In this document: positions 54,236-62,930 of the stretch, piece by piece
Layout: every line of letters begins with the position of its first letter
Position numbering within the stretch: position 1 is the stretch's first letter
Assembly: GCF_900108035.1 (NCBI RefSeq)
Contig: NZ_FNVS01000001.1
Location: forward strand, 389,797 to 453,796
DNA length: 64,000 bases
DNA from: Parabacteroides chinchillae
Lineage (GTDB): Bacteria > Bacteroidota > Bacteroidia > Bacteroidales > Tannerellaceae
Direction of reading: 5' to 3'
Program-made: the position numbers and the translations under genes
The notes under the pieces: generated by a model
Database searches by the model: none
Seen by the model: only the letters and a program-made list of their open reading frames with translations
What the model was told of the DNA's origin: nothing

Positions 54236-54805
54236 ATGGCTGGCAAACTTATCATATTTTCCGCCCCCTCGGGCTCTGGTAAATCAACCATTATCAACTA
54301 TCTGTTGCAACAAGGGTTAAACCTGCACTTCTCTATCTCGGCTACAAGCCGGTCACCACGCGGTGAAGAGAAGCACGGAAAAGAATATTATTTCCTTACC
54401 CCCGACGAATTCCGCAGCCGTATAGCCGCAGGCGATTTTCTGGAATACGAAGAAGTGTATAAGGATAAATACTATGGGACATTGAAAAGCGAAGTAGAAC
54501 GCATCTTAAACAACGGAGACAATGTTATTTTTGACGTAGACGTTGTAGGCGGTTGCAACATAAAAAAATACTACGGTAAACAGGCCTTATCCGTTTTCAT
54601 CCAACCTCCAAGTATTGAAGAATTACGAAACCGGTTAGAAGGACGTGGCACCGATACACCCGAAGTAATAGAAAGCCGCATTGCCAAAGCAGAATTCGAA
54701 CTGGGATTTGCTCCTAAATTCGATACGGTTATCATAAACGACGACTTAACAAAAGCACAAGCCGAAGCGTTGAAAATAATTAAAGAGTTCCTCGAAAAAG
54801 CATGA
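54236..54805 (+). CDS. gmk: Guanylate kinase
   Basis: 189 residues. It phosphorylates GMP to GDP with ATP. P-loop [15 protein letters not shown]-binding [11 protein letters not shown] then HGKEYYFLT, and [13 protein letters not shown]. It starts 18 bases after yicC and overlaps nadD by 4 bases. Confidence 0.95.
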   Translation: MAGKLIIFSAPSGSGKSTIINYLLQQGLNLHFSISATSRSPRGEEKHGKEYYFLTPDEFRSRIAAGDFLEYEEVYKDKYYGTLKSEVERILNNGDNVIFDVDVVGGCNIKKYYGKQALSVFIQPPSIEELRNRLEGRGTDTPEVIESRIAKAEFELGFAPKFDTVIINDDLTKAQAEALKIIKEFLEKA

Positions 54806-55386
54806 ACAACGGAAAGTCAATCGGTATTTACTCCGGTTCATTCAATCCGATCCACATAGGCCACCTGGCATTAGCCAATTGGTTATGTGAATATGGCGGA
54901 TTAGATGAACTCTGGTTTATGGTAACCCCACAGAACCCGCTTAAAAAACGTGATGAACTGATGGAAGACTCATTGCGTTTCCGTATGGTGGAAGCCGCCA
55001 TCGACGGTTATCCCAAATTCAGAGTCAGCAACTTTGAATTTTCCCTGCCCAAACCTTCTTACACCATCAACACGCTGAAAGCGTTAGAAAAAGCCTATAC
55101 CGGATACCGGTTCCATTTAATCATTGGAGCCGATAACTGGAAAAACATTACCCATTGGAAAGATCATCAACTCATACTTGAACAATTTCCCGTTATAATA
55201 TATCCCCGGAAAGGATACAAAGTACGTATACCGGAGCAATATGCCAATGTCCGTACGGTCAACGCCCCTCTGATGGAAATATCCTCTTCCTTTATCCGTC
55301 AGGCGTGGAAAGAAGGCAAAGACATACGCTTTTTCCTCCCTCCCGCGACTTTGGATATTTACCTTAACGCTTGTTCAAACCTCTGA
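54802..55386 (+). CDS. nadD: Nicotinate-nucleotide adenylyltransferase
   Basis: 194 residues. It adenylates nicotinate mononucleotide to deamido-NAD. Nucleotidyltransferase motifs [19 protein letters not shown] and the late EISSSFIRQ are intact. Its 3' end overlaps the converging HU-like gene by 23 bases. Confidence 0.95.
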   Translation: MNNGKSIGIYSGSFNPIHIGHLALANWLCEYGGLDELWFMVTPQNPLKKRDELMEDSLRFRMVEAAIDGYPKFRVSNFEFSLPKPSYTINTLKALEKAYTGYRFHLIIGADNWKNITHWKDHQLILEQFPVIIYPRKGYKVRIPEQYANVRTVNAPLMEISSSFIRQAWKEGKDIRFFLPPATLDIYLNACSNL

Positions 55387-55645
55387 TAAGAAACCTGCTC
55401 GGTTTGAACTTAATGCTCTTCCGGGCACGTATCAGACACGGTTTACCGGTTTTCGGATTCCTTCCCGGGCGTTCTACCTGATCCCAAATAGAAAACACAC
55501 CAAATCCTTGAAACACAATTTCACCATCTTCTTTCGATAGTTCCTCAGTCGCCACCTGTAAAAAAGTAGTAATAAAATCCTTTATTACAACTTTAGGCAT
55601 ATCCATCTCTTGCGAAAGCACTTCAATAAAATCTGTCTTATTCAT
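55364..55645 (-). CDS. HU/IHF-like DNA-binding protein
   Basis: 93 residues. The N-terminal helices ([20 protein letters not shown]) and the DNA-arm region with GRNPKTGKP are clear, but the end ([20 protein letters not shown]) departs from housekeeping HU. Histone-like architectural protein that bends DNA. It lies 36 bases downstream of the BACON/LRR gene on the same strand, yet has the base composition of the chromosome to its left. Confidence 0.88.
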   Translation of the reverse strand: MNKTDFIEVLSQEMDMPKVVIKDFITTFLQVATEELSKEDGEIVFQGFGVFSIWDQVERPGRNPKTGKPCLIRARKSIKFKPSRFLIRGLNKR

Positions 55646-55681
55646 ATTTTCAATTGTTCATTAAAGTTTATCTGCGGTTTG

Positions 55682-58327
55682 TTAATAAGATGTGATTGTC
55701 CAGGTTATAGCAGAACCGGATACCGGAACAGCCAGTTTCCATAGCGGACTATCCGTATATGTCTGAGCCGAAGCCGATGGTACTTTCAATGTACGGCTTG
55801 TAATCGTTGCCGCGCCTCCGAACGTATCTGCCGTATTGGTAGCAGATAATGCCGGAGGAACCGTAGCCCGGCAAGTCACTTCCGACAAATTGCGACAGTT
55901 GTAAAAGGCTCTCGATTCTATGCCTGTCAACGTAGAGGGCAAGTCGACTGCTTCGGCACCTATATCCTCAAAGGCACTCCTTCCAACCGTAGTCATGCCC
56001 TGTGGCAATACCAACACATAACCCGACACCGGAGATGCCAGACTTTCCTTAAAAGCCTCCGCTCCCACTGCTTTCAGCAATTTTGCCCCTTGCATTTTCA
56101 GCTCGGTAAGCAACGCACATTTCATAAACGCCCGGTCGCCCAATGCTGCCAGCGTAGACGGCAATGTAAGCACTCCTTTCAGATTCTTATTGTTATAAAA
56201 CGCTTCGGCGCCCAGCGTTTTCAGAGCAGACGGCAATATCAGTTGGCCTGATAAGTTATAGCACTCCCTGAAAGCCCCGTCTCCTATTTCCACCAGGTTT
56301 ACAGGCAACTTAAGCTCTGTCAGCGTATTGCAACCTTCAAAAGCGCCTGCCGATATCGTATTTAAAGCCGAAGCTCCCGACAAATCGGCAACAGTAAACG
56401 AACCTCCTGTAAAGGCATGGGCAAAGGCCTTCTCTCCTATTACTGTCAGTTTTTCAGATAATGGAATCTCCTGTAATTCGGAACACCCTTCAAAAGCCGA
56501 AGCCCCTATCTCCTGCAATTCCGGTTTACTGCCGGCAAACACTATTTTCTCTATCCGGCTGCCGGCAAAAGCACGCGATCCGATTCTTTGTACCGTTTCG
56601 GGCAGAATGATACTGCGCAGAGTGGTCTGTCCGGCAAACACGCCATCGGGCAATCCGGTAAGCATTCCTACTTCCGACAGATCCGCTTCTTCCACCGCCA
56701 GGGTAGCATTACGGAGTGTGTTAAAATCATCCCCGTTCAATCCTGTTTCAGACTTCACACAGATCTTTTTATACGATCCGGAATGGCTGAAATCAACAAA
56801 CGAAGCCAGCGTTCCGGGTTTTTCCATCTCCATATACACCTGACTGTTGCCGCTCTGATTAATACGAACCCCGGCAATCTCTCCGGTTTCAAACAACAGG
56901 TTTATCACCGCACTACGCTTGGAAGCCGAGTGGGAATTATCATCCACCTTAAAATGCAGTTTTCCTCCATTGGCATAAATATCGCTGATCCATCCGGAAG
57001 GTTCGCCCCTGTCATACGTTACGGTAGCCCTGAAGGCACCCAGGTTTACAGGATTGGTTTCTACCACTGTAGCTACCTCCAAGAGATTATATAATTTAGG
57101 TATACGTTCCACGTCACTCACAGCGGCAACGGCTTGCGTTACGGTAAACATCGCATCCTGGCCGGATGCCGGCTCTGTTTCACCCCCTTGCAAACGCAAA
57201 GTTACTACCGCCGTACGCGGTTGCGCTTTTGTATTGGGAGCCACCGTAAACTGCAACGTACCCGGCAACTGCACCCCTTCCGAACCGGTAAGCCATCCGG
57301 CATCTTCCGGCAACAACACTTCAAAAGGCCCGCTGGCCGTTACAGGCAGATCAAATGTTTCGCCTTCGGCCTTCGCCTCATAAGCGGTAAAGCCCGGCCG
57401 CAATATATCCTCCAGTCCTTTCTGCGTAAGGGTAAACGTATCGGTTAGCAAGACACCGGTCGATTCATCACCTATCACCAGCCGCGCATTGCGGGGCGTA
57501 CTTGCCGTATTGGCATCCAGCGTCAGTAAAACTGATTCTTCCACAGGCATGGCTCTTGTATCTGTCGGCAGATGCAGCCAGTCTACCGCATCAATCAGAT
57601 GCAGCCCGCTTGCAGAGGTATTTTTCATCAACTTCAGTTCATATCCGATATCTTCGGCTCCCACCTCATCGCTTTCCAATACGAAGTAAAGAGCTCCCCT
57701 GCCCCCTTGCGTTAGAGTAAAAGTTGTATTTAGCGCACCTTTCGAAATGGTAATCCTGCCCGTGCGTGCCTCATATCCCGGGTTCTCACTATAGTTCAGC
57801 ATCAAGGTCTTTTCGGCCACGGCTTTTGTTCCGGCAGGTTGCAGCCAGTCTGCATCGGTTTTAAATTCATACCCGCTGATATTTGTTTGGAACACCATAT
57901 CATACGTTCCCGACGTCCAGGCCACCGTTGTAGAGGCAGTAAGCAATCCCAGCACATCCTTTTGCGCCTGCGATACAGTAATGGTGCTCGTCTTGTGCCC
58001 TACCTGCAGCGTTACGGTAGCACTGCGTTGGCCGTCCGTTGTATTAGCTCCTGCCGACAAGGTAATGGTATGCGTACCGCTGCCTCCCGAAGCCGGCGAA
58101 ACCGTCAACCAGCCTTGCGAAGAAACGGCCTTCCAACTACCGTTGGAGATTACCTTCACCGTTGTACTTCCTCCGTCTACGGCAAATGCAACCGTCTCCT
58201 TCCCTTTCTCTATCCTGACTGCTTCGGGCAGTTCGTCCTGGCATGATATAAGTGTTATTGCTGCCAATAACAGAAAGCATCCGGTTAGCAACCGGAATAA
58301 GCTTTTCTTTTCATTGTTCTGTTTCAT
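55682..58327 (-). CDS. BACON-domain and BspA-type leucine-rich-repeat surface lipoprotein
   Basis: 881 residues. Lipoprotein signal ending TLISCQD (Cys about 29). Residues about 38-490 contain four or five BACON-like beta-sandwich repeats (for example GGSTTVKVISNGSWKAVSSQ and NARLVIGDESTGVLLTDTF), and about 525-850 hold BspA/LRR_5 repeats of the type LPxxLxxIGxxAFxxCxxL. Such proteins are exposed on the cell surface and bind host or bacterial ligands; BspA of Tannerella binds fibronectin. The gene is the last of the surface locus on this strand. The DNA is distinctly G+C-rich compared with 0-55 kb. Confidence 0.85.
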   Translation of the reverse strand: MKQNNEKKSLFRLLTGCFLLLAAITLISCQDELPEAVRIEKGKETVAFAVDGGSTTVKVISNGSWKAVSSQGWLTVSPASGGSGTHTITLSAGANTTDGQRSATVTLQVGHKTSTITVSQAQKDVLGLLTASTTVAWTSGTYDMVFQTNISGYEFKTDADWLQPAGTKAVAEKTLMLNYSENPGYEARTGRITISKGALNTTFTLTQGGRGALYFVLESDEVGAEDIGYELKLMKNTSASGLHLIDAVDWLHLPTDTRAMPVEESVLLTLDANTASTPRNARLVIGDESTGVLLTDTFTLTQKGLEDILRPGFTAYEAKAEGETFDLPVTASGPFEVLLPEDAGWLTGSEGVQLPGTLQFTVAPNTKAQPRTAVVTLRLQGGETEPASGQDAMFTVTQAVAAVSDVERIPKLYNLLEVATVVETNPVNLGAFRATVTYDRGEPSGWISDIYANGGKLHFKVDDNSHSASKRSAVINLLFETGEIAGVRINQSGNSQVYMEMEKPGTLASFVDFSHSGSYKKICVKSETGLNGDDFNTLRNATLAVEEADLSEVGMLTGLPDGVFAGQTTLRSIILPETVQRIGSRAFAGSRIEKIVFAGSKPELQEIGASAFEGCSELQEIPLSEKLTVIGEKAFAHAFTGGSFTVADLSGASALNTISAGAFEGCNTLTELKLPVNLVEIGDGAFRECYNLSGQLILPSALKTLGAEAFYNNKNLKGVLTLPSTLAALGDRAFMKCALLTELKMQGAKLLKAVGAEAFKESLASPVSGYVLVLPQGMTTVGRSAFEDIGAEAVDLPSTLTGIESRAFYNCRNLSEVTCRATVPPALSATNTADTFGGAATITSRTLKVPSASAQTYTDSPLWKLAVPVSGSAITWTITSY

Positions 58328-58361
58328 ATAACTATTTGATTATTATCATCAGTATTATTAT

Positions 58362-58414
58362 CTATTATTACTTTTTTCTTAACAGATTAACTATTATTAC
58401 TTTTCTCTTGACAG
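58362..58414. repeat. 24-base direct repeat at the left end of the palindromic mosaic
   Basis: 58362-58385 and 58391-58414 agree at 22 of 24 positions (core CTATTATTACTTTT, then TCTT, then ACAG). The second copy is the outer end of the left arm of the mosaic, so its terminus is partly duplicated. Confidence 0.7.
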
Positions 58415-59240
58415 AAAAGTAACCAAAAAGTCAAGGCTGCACCGGCAGGGCTACTTCGGCAAAAGACTTCGCTGAACCAGCGGAACTCGCTTTGCTCAAA
58501 CAGCCGCTGGTTTTAACGCTGCGTCTTTTACCTGCGTTTAACGCCCGGCCGCTGATGCCGCTAACAAGAAAGCTAAGCTAAGCGCAGCTTTCTTTTGGGA
58601 TGGCCGATACGGTCTGCGCTTGTGCTTATGCCTGCTTTTTGCGCTTGACGAGCTTGTTTTCAATATGTCTTTTTTCGGTTACCTCTCTCCGGTTACCTTT
58701 TTTCAGCTATCTCTCTTCGATATGGCTTCGACCCGGTTTCAATTACCTTTCTTCGATATGGCTTTAGCCTAAGCTCTATTGCCGTCTGCTTCAGCTGACG
58801 GACTAAAGGAATATCTATCTTTAGTGGCTTTAGCCAAATTTCTTTCCGGTAATTTACTTTTAACAATCCTTCTCAATTGGGCTAAAGCCCTGGAAAGAGG
58901 ATGGCTCTACTATCCATCGGTTGAAACCGATGGCAATTGAAACCGGGCTAAAGCCATCTTTAATCAATACCTGACGGAAGCATTAAAACCAATAGGATAA
59001 CCTTTTAAGCTATCAACAACAGTAACTTTCAAAGCTATCGATATCGGCCATCCTTAGAGGGAGCGTTGCTCCCTTGTTTCCGGCCTCTGTCGGTGAGCGT
59101 AGCGCAGTGCCTTGAATGAGCGCCCGAAGCGTCCGCTGTTTGAGCGAAGCGAGTTCGGACGGTTCAGTGAATGAAAGGCACGAAGCAGCAAGCCGACAGT
59201 AGCCTTGACCTTTTGGTTACTTTTGGGTCAAGCCAAAAGT
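58399..59240. repeat. 842-base palindromic mosaic with inverted terminal arms, non-coding
   Basis: The outer 40 bases (58399-58438 and 59201-59240) are inverted copies, 35 of 40 matching, with AAAAGTAACCAAAA and GTCAAGGCT conserved. Further inside, 58483-58504 matches the complement of 59135-59156 at 21 of 22 bases, and GGATGGCCGATA (58598-58609) is exact at 59042-59053. So two repeat copies about 200 bases long face each other. The middle holds four GGCTWWAGCC decamers and a perfect CCATCGGTT/AACCGATGG hairpin (58914-58933). No reading frame in it looks like a protein. It may be two REP- or MITE-like elements. Confidence 0.7.
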
Positions 59241-59242
59241 GA

Positions 59243-60331
59243 CTAGAACCTATACCCTACCGAGACATTCATCCCCTGCAACGTAAAGCTGTTCAAGGTA
59301 TACGAACCCTGCCTCTTATACGGCTTGCCCTTTGTATACGAATACACATCGGTAGCATCCGAGCGATACCCTACTTGCAGTCCCGCTTCAACAAAAAGAC
59401 CTTTCCACAGCGGTTGCAGCCATCCGGCAGAGATACCTCCTCCAAAGAACGTACCCGTGCAGTTGTCTGCTATCTCTTCTTTGATGCGTACATCAAAAGT
59501 ACCATATTGTCCATACAGTCCGGCATACAGCCCTTTAAAGCGTCCGCCGTTCCACAGCCAGAAGCGCGGTTCTACGGTAAAGGCTGTCATTTTAAACAGA
59601 TTGCTCTTATCTCCCTTTTTATAGGGCATGGCATAGGCAAATGACAGTTGCGCCGAGAAACGGTCAAGGAAATACACTTCCACCGCCCCGTTCGGTACGG
59701 GCGTATACATCGAGCCATCAGGTAACAGGCCGGCAAACAGCAATCCGTTCGTCTTGACGCCTATACCTATCCCTCCCAGCAAGAAGTCCGCATGTTTTAC
59801 CACCTTCGGGGCCTGAGCCGGGGCAGGCTGTTTGCGAGTCTCCGCCACAACTTGTGCAGAAGTTGAAGGGGTAGCCTTAGGAGCCGGTGCTTTATCAACA
59901 TCCCCGGCAGCCGTTTCGCGCTTCTGTGCAACAGGACGGCTGCAACATACCTCCACAATCACGCGGTTGTCCAGGTCTGTCTTTGCATCCACCTGAATAT
60001 CAAAAGAGAAATCACAACCACCGGTCGTACCACCGCCAGTAAGGTAGTCTTGCAAAGCCACAGCTTGTTCCAGCGCCAGGGCTTTGGCATCCGGGTCATA
60101 CCGGTCTACCACATTCTGTAGGGCTGTCAGTGTAACAGTCGCCACCTGTCCCTTGCAATCTTCCAGTTTGTATTTCAGCTCGTCCAGGTTATCCGCCGTC
60201 CGGCTGTTTGCCATGTCTATGCGGGCCGTCCCGGTTATAAAATGGATTGTGTAGCTCTGTCCCTGTGCTGCCAGAGTCAGCAGGCAGCAAGCAGCAGCCA
60301 ACACCAAAAATCGCGTACATCGTTTCTTCAT
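59243..60331 (-). CDS. DUF3575-type outer membrane beta-barrel protein
   Basis: 362 residues, signal peptide cleaved after about residue 24 (QG|QS). Residues about 27-135 form a periplasmic domain that begins like an OmpA module (IHFITGTARIDMANSRTADN). A Pro/Ala/Lys linker follows (about 140-175), then a barrel typical of DUF3575 (GIGIGVKTNGLLF; EPRFWLWNGGRFKGLYAGLY), ending GYRF. DUF3575 proteins occur in Bacteroidales fimbrial loci. The stop codon lies 2 bases from the end of the palindromic mosaic. Confidence 0.82.
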   Translation of the reverse strand: MKKRCTRFLVLAAACCLLTLAAQGQSYTIHFITGTARIDMANSRTADNLDELKYKLEDCKGQVATVTLTALQNVVDRYDPDAKALALEQAVALQDYLTGGGTTGGCDFSFDIQVDAKTDLDNRVIVEVCCSRPVAQKRETAAGDVDKAPAPKATPSTSAQVVAETRKQPAPAQAPKVVKHADFLLGGIGIGVKTNGLLFAGLLPDGSMYTPVPNGAVEVYFLDRFSAQLSFAYAMPYKKGDKSNLFKMTAFTVEPRFWLWNGGRFKGLYAGLYGQYGTFDVRIKEEIADNCTGTFFGGGISAGWLQPLWKGLFVEAGLQVGYRSDATDVYSYTKGKPYKRQGSYTLNSFTLQGMNVSVGYRF

Positions 60332-60383
60332 ATCCGTATCGTTTAATCATTTGTCAAATAAAGCCATCTCCCAACCGGGCGGT

Positions 60384-61043
60384 TTATCGTCCGGTCAGGC
60401 TTTTAGCCAACGCCCGCGCCCGTCTTAACGATGAAGGGTCCGAGGCATCTATGCCATACTCTTCCTTGCGAGGCAAGCGCAGGCGTATGCCCAATGGCAA
60501 TACGTCCGGGTCTTTCAGCACCCGGCTGTTGTAATCAAATATACACACCCAAAACACCCGGTCGCCATAATAACGTGCAGCCAGATTCTGCAATGTCATG
60601 CCTTTGCTGGTCAGCACATATTCGGGCACACGCCCTGCCGTGTGCAGCAGTTCCGTTGCCGGTTCTTTCCGTACGGGTTCTTTCTTTGCCCGGGGCTTCG
60701 GCGCAGGCGGTACCCGCTTTATAATTTCCGGCACCTCTTCCGGTTCAGGCTCCTCCTCCGGTTCAAGTTCAAGTTCCGGCTCCGGGACGGCTTCAGCCGT
60801 TTCGGGCGCCGTAAGCACATTTGTTGCGGCAGGCACAGCTACCGGCTGCACCATTACCGGTTGTTGCCGGTTATATAGCAGCAGCCACAAGCCGGCTCCA
60901 AACAACAACATATTCACCCCCAACAGCACACACACCAACAATATCAGGCTGCGCTGTTGCTTCCGCACCTTGTACATTTCCCTGTCTATCAGCACAGGCA
61001 AAGTGGTACGGAAAGCATCTATATATTTATCTTCCTCCGCCAA
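60384..61043 (-). CDS. Membrane-anchored LysM-like protein
   Basis: 219 residues. A cytoplasmic N-terminus of about 28 residues, one membrane helix (about 30-54), a long Glu/Pro-rich periplasmic linker (about 80-110), a basic stretch, and a C-terminal LysM-like module (about 148-190; SKGMTLQNLAARYYGDRVFW, then LPLGIRLRLP). LysM modules bind peptidoglycan glycans, so it could tie the inner membrane to the wall. It lies 7 bases after the OmpA-like gene and 52 bases before the DUF3575 gene. Confidence 0.78.
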   Translation of the reverse strand: MAEEDKYIDAFRTTLPVLIDREMYKVRKQQRSLILLVCVLLGVNMLLFGAGLWLLLYNRQQPVMVQPVAVPAATNVLTAPETAEAVPEPELELEPEEEPEPEEVPEIIKRVPPAPKPRAKKEPVRKEPATELLHTAGRVPEYVLTSKGMTLQNLAARYYGDRVFWVCIFDYNSRVLKDPDVLPLGIRLRLPRKEEYGIDASDPSSLRRARALAKSLTGR

Positions 61044-61050
61044 TGGTTTA

Positions 61051-62220
61051 TTAATTTGTCAGCTGTTTCACCCATTCCATATTTTTCCTCGCCTTGGCCG
61101 GACGTACCGGCATCGCCTTGCGGAACCAGTTTACCGCCTCTTCGTTATTGTCTTCCAGAAGGCATAATACGCCCAGGTTGATCCACGAACGCGAATCGTC
61201 CTGCACACGGTCGAGGAAGAAACGCGCCGCTTCCACATCGCCGTTTTCAATAGCAGCCGCTCCGGCATTGAGTTGTGCCAGTGCACAATCCGGGAAACGG
61301 TAAGCGGCCACCTCATATACTTCGCGGTATTGCTCCGTGCCGGGGCGATACACTCCGGCCAGCGAGGCCAGTTCGTCGCACCCCAACGTTTCGGGGCGTT
61401 CGTTAAAGGCCGTTACCAGCGACAACACATCCGCAGTAGAGGCAGCCAGGCCGTCAGCGCCAGGCATCAGGACTGCGCTATCATATTCCACCGCCAATTG
61501 CATACGCCGCAGGCCGGCAAACAAGCTCTTCTCCATATCCTTCCATACCTTGCCGCCACCCAGGGCTTTCAAGGCTTTCCGGCGGGCATCCGGGTCGGAC
61601 GTGCGTGCCAACACCGATGCCACTTGCGAGGCATAGGGTTTGCCGGCTTCCTGAGCCAAACGTTTCAATCCGTCCCAATCTTCGGAACACTGATCCACTA
61701 CGATCTTCTGTTCCGGTATCCCGGCCTCTTGCGAAAGATAACGGCGGAAACGGACAGCCCTTCCCAAAGCCAATTCTTCATTCTTTGCCGTATTACCGTC
61801 GGGTGCTGCATATCCGGTGATACGCACATGCTGCAACCCTTCGCCTTTTGCAGCAAGGCCTTGCAGTTCGCGATGCAGCCTGTCCAGCTCAACACGGTTG
61901 CCGCCATAAGAGGGCAACAGTTCGGTACTGCCCGGTTTAAACGCAAGTGAGGCCTCCAAACGGCATGTTTCGCGTCGCTCCGACTGTTTGGGACGCAGCT
62001 CCGGCAAATCCGTACTTTGTGCAAAATACTCGATCATCTGCCTGTACACCGAAGCCGCATCCACCTGCAACAGCCCGATCACCTCGGTTCGTACCAAAGG
62101 GCTCGATTTGCCTGTCTTTTCTTCCCGTACCACTCCATCTTCAACCGAAAAACTCCGCGGTGCAGAGCATCCGCCTGCCAGCAAAAGGCAAGCCAATGCC
62201 AGAACTTCCTGTTTGTTCAT
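61051..62220 (-). CDS. OmpA-like lipoprotein with TPR-like C-terminus
   Basis: 389 residues. Lipobox LAGGC (Cys18). Residues about 90-165 have OmpA-type features (LAFKPGSTELLPSY; VRITGYAAPDGNTAKNEELA; GRAVRFRRYL), as in the C-terminal half of DUF3868 proteins of fimbrial loci. Residues about 300-385 form TPR-like helices (ALAQLNAGAAAIENGDVEAA; INLGVLCLLEDNNEEAVNWF). It may bind peptidoglycan and help assemble surface structures. Strongly G+C-rich. Confidence 0.78.
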   Translation of the reverse strand: MNKQEVLALACLLLAGGCSAPRSFSVEDGVVREEKTGKSSPLVRTEVIGLLQVDAASVYRQMIEYFAQSTDLPELRPKQSERRETCRLEASLAFKPGSTELLPSYGGNRVELDRLHRELQGLAAKGEGLQHVRITGYAAPDGNTAKNEELALGRAVRFRRYLSQEAGIPEQKIVVDQCSEDWDGLKRLAQEAGKPYASQVASVLARTSDPDARRKALKALGGGKVWKDMEKSLFAGLRRMQLAVEYDSAVLMPGADGLAASTADVLSLVTAFNERPETLGCDELASLAGVYRPGTEQYREVYEVAAYRFPDCALAQLNAGAAAIENGDVEAARFFLDRVQDDSRSWINLGVLCLLEDNNEEAVNWFRKAMPVRPAKARKNMEWVKQLTN

Positions 62221-62264
62221 ATTCCTTTATCTTTTAATGCATAATTATTTACAATGGATAAATC

Positions 62265-62317
62265 GACAAATAGATTAAAGATCCCTGACACAACGCACAC
62301 GAAGCGCAATAGTCTTG
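62265..62317. repeat. 53-base direct repeat, copy 1 (3' end of the first Fib_succ-like gene)
   Basis: Matches 62878-62930 with 5 differences. The first 25 bases are identical and include the stop codon and 10 bases beyond it. Confidence 0.85.
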
Positions 62318-62871
62318 CCGTAGCCGTTGTACGTGCCGCCAAGGCCAAAGTGCACATACCAAGCGATACTCGCATTGTACTCCGTAGACGACCAGTAAAG
62401 GTAGGCATCGAACGACGAAACAGATCCTTTGCCTATCAGTTGCGGGTATAGCACCCAAATCATCTGTAATTCCCGTTGTGTAGGCAAGCGCCATTGTCCG
62501 GCTGTTCCTCCTTCTCCCGAGTAGGCTTTGCAGGCATTCCAAGCATCCGTCCAGTTTTTGGTAGTTCCCAGATCATTTCGCATCACCTGATAGCGGGTGG
62601 ACATCTTTGCATTCCATGTACCGTTCTCTCTGGAGACAGCTGAGCCGACCGTAAGAAGGGTACTATTAGAAGGAGCGCATGCATGCATGGCTTCGCGCCG
62701 GCTGTTTGCTTCCGAAAGGGTCAGAGTGCATCCCAAAGGGCTCAATGCAGTCAGGTCTATCACCGGATAGCCGCCAACTACCGTAACTGTTTGCGCCTTC
62801 GCTTCCGTCAGTCCCAGCCAGCCAATCAGGCAAGCCAGTGTTACTATTTTTAATTTTATTCCTGTTTTCAT
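62275..62871 (-). CDS. Secreted protein with a C-terminal Fib_succ-major/DUF1566-like domain
   Basis: 198 residues from the ATG at 62871 (MKTGIKLKIVTLACLIGWLG, a signal peptide ending EAKAQ); the frame is open to 62961 but that would overlap the upstream gene. The C-terminal half shows WRLPTQRELQMIW, YWSSTEYNASIAWYV and ends RVRCVRDL, the pattern of the Fibrobacter-major-paralogue/DUF1566 domain found at the ends of many Bacteroidota surface proteins. The last residues are shared with the fimbrillin-like protein upstream. Probably a minor surface or tip protein; not proven. Confidence 0.75.
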   Translation of the reverse strand: MKTGIKLKIVTLACLIGWLGLTEAKAQTVTVVGGYPVIDLTALSPLGCTLTLSEANSRREAMHACAPSNSTLLTVGSAVSRENGTWNAKMSTRYQVMRNDLGTTKNWTDAWNACKAYSGEGGTAGQWRLPTQRELQMIWVLYPQLIGKGSVSSFDAYLYWSSTEYNASIAWYVHFGLGGTYNGYGKTIALRVRCVRDL

Positions 62872-62877
62872 ATAATT

Positions 62878-62930
62878 GACAAATAGATTAAAGATCCCTG
62901 ACGCAACGCACAAGACGCGCAATAACCTTG
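62878..62930. repeat. 53-base direct repeat, copy 2 (3' end of the fimbrillin-like gene)
   Basis: See copy 1 at 62265-62317; offset 613 bases. Confidence 0.85.

Noticed and set aside
58399..59240. Degraded insertion sequence with transposase
   Set aside because: Inverted ends are present, but no frame inside resembles a transposase and the interior consists of short palindromes.
60598..61167. 189-residue plus-strand frame, Ser/Gly-rich
   Set aside because: It is antisense to the LysM-like gene; the Ser/Gly repeats mirror the Glu/Pro linker codons on the coding strand.
61273..61950. 225-residue plus-strand frame antisense to the OmpA-like lipoprotein gene
   Set aside because: Long antisense frames are expected in G+C-rich DNA; the minus-strand frame has a lipobox and recognisable domains, this one none.
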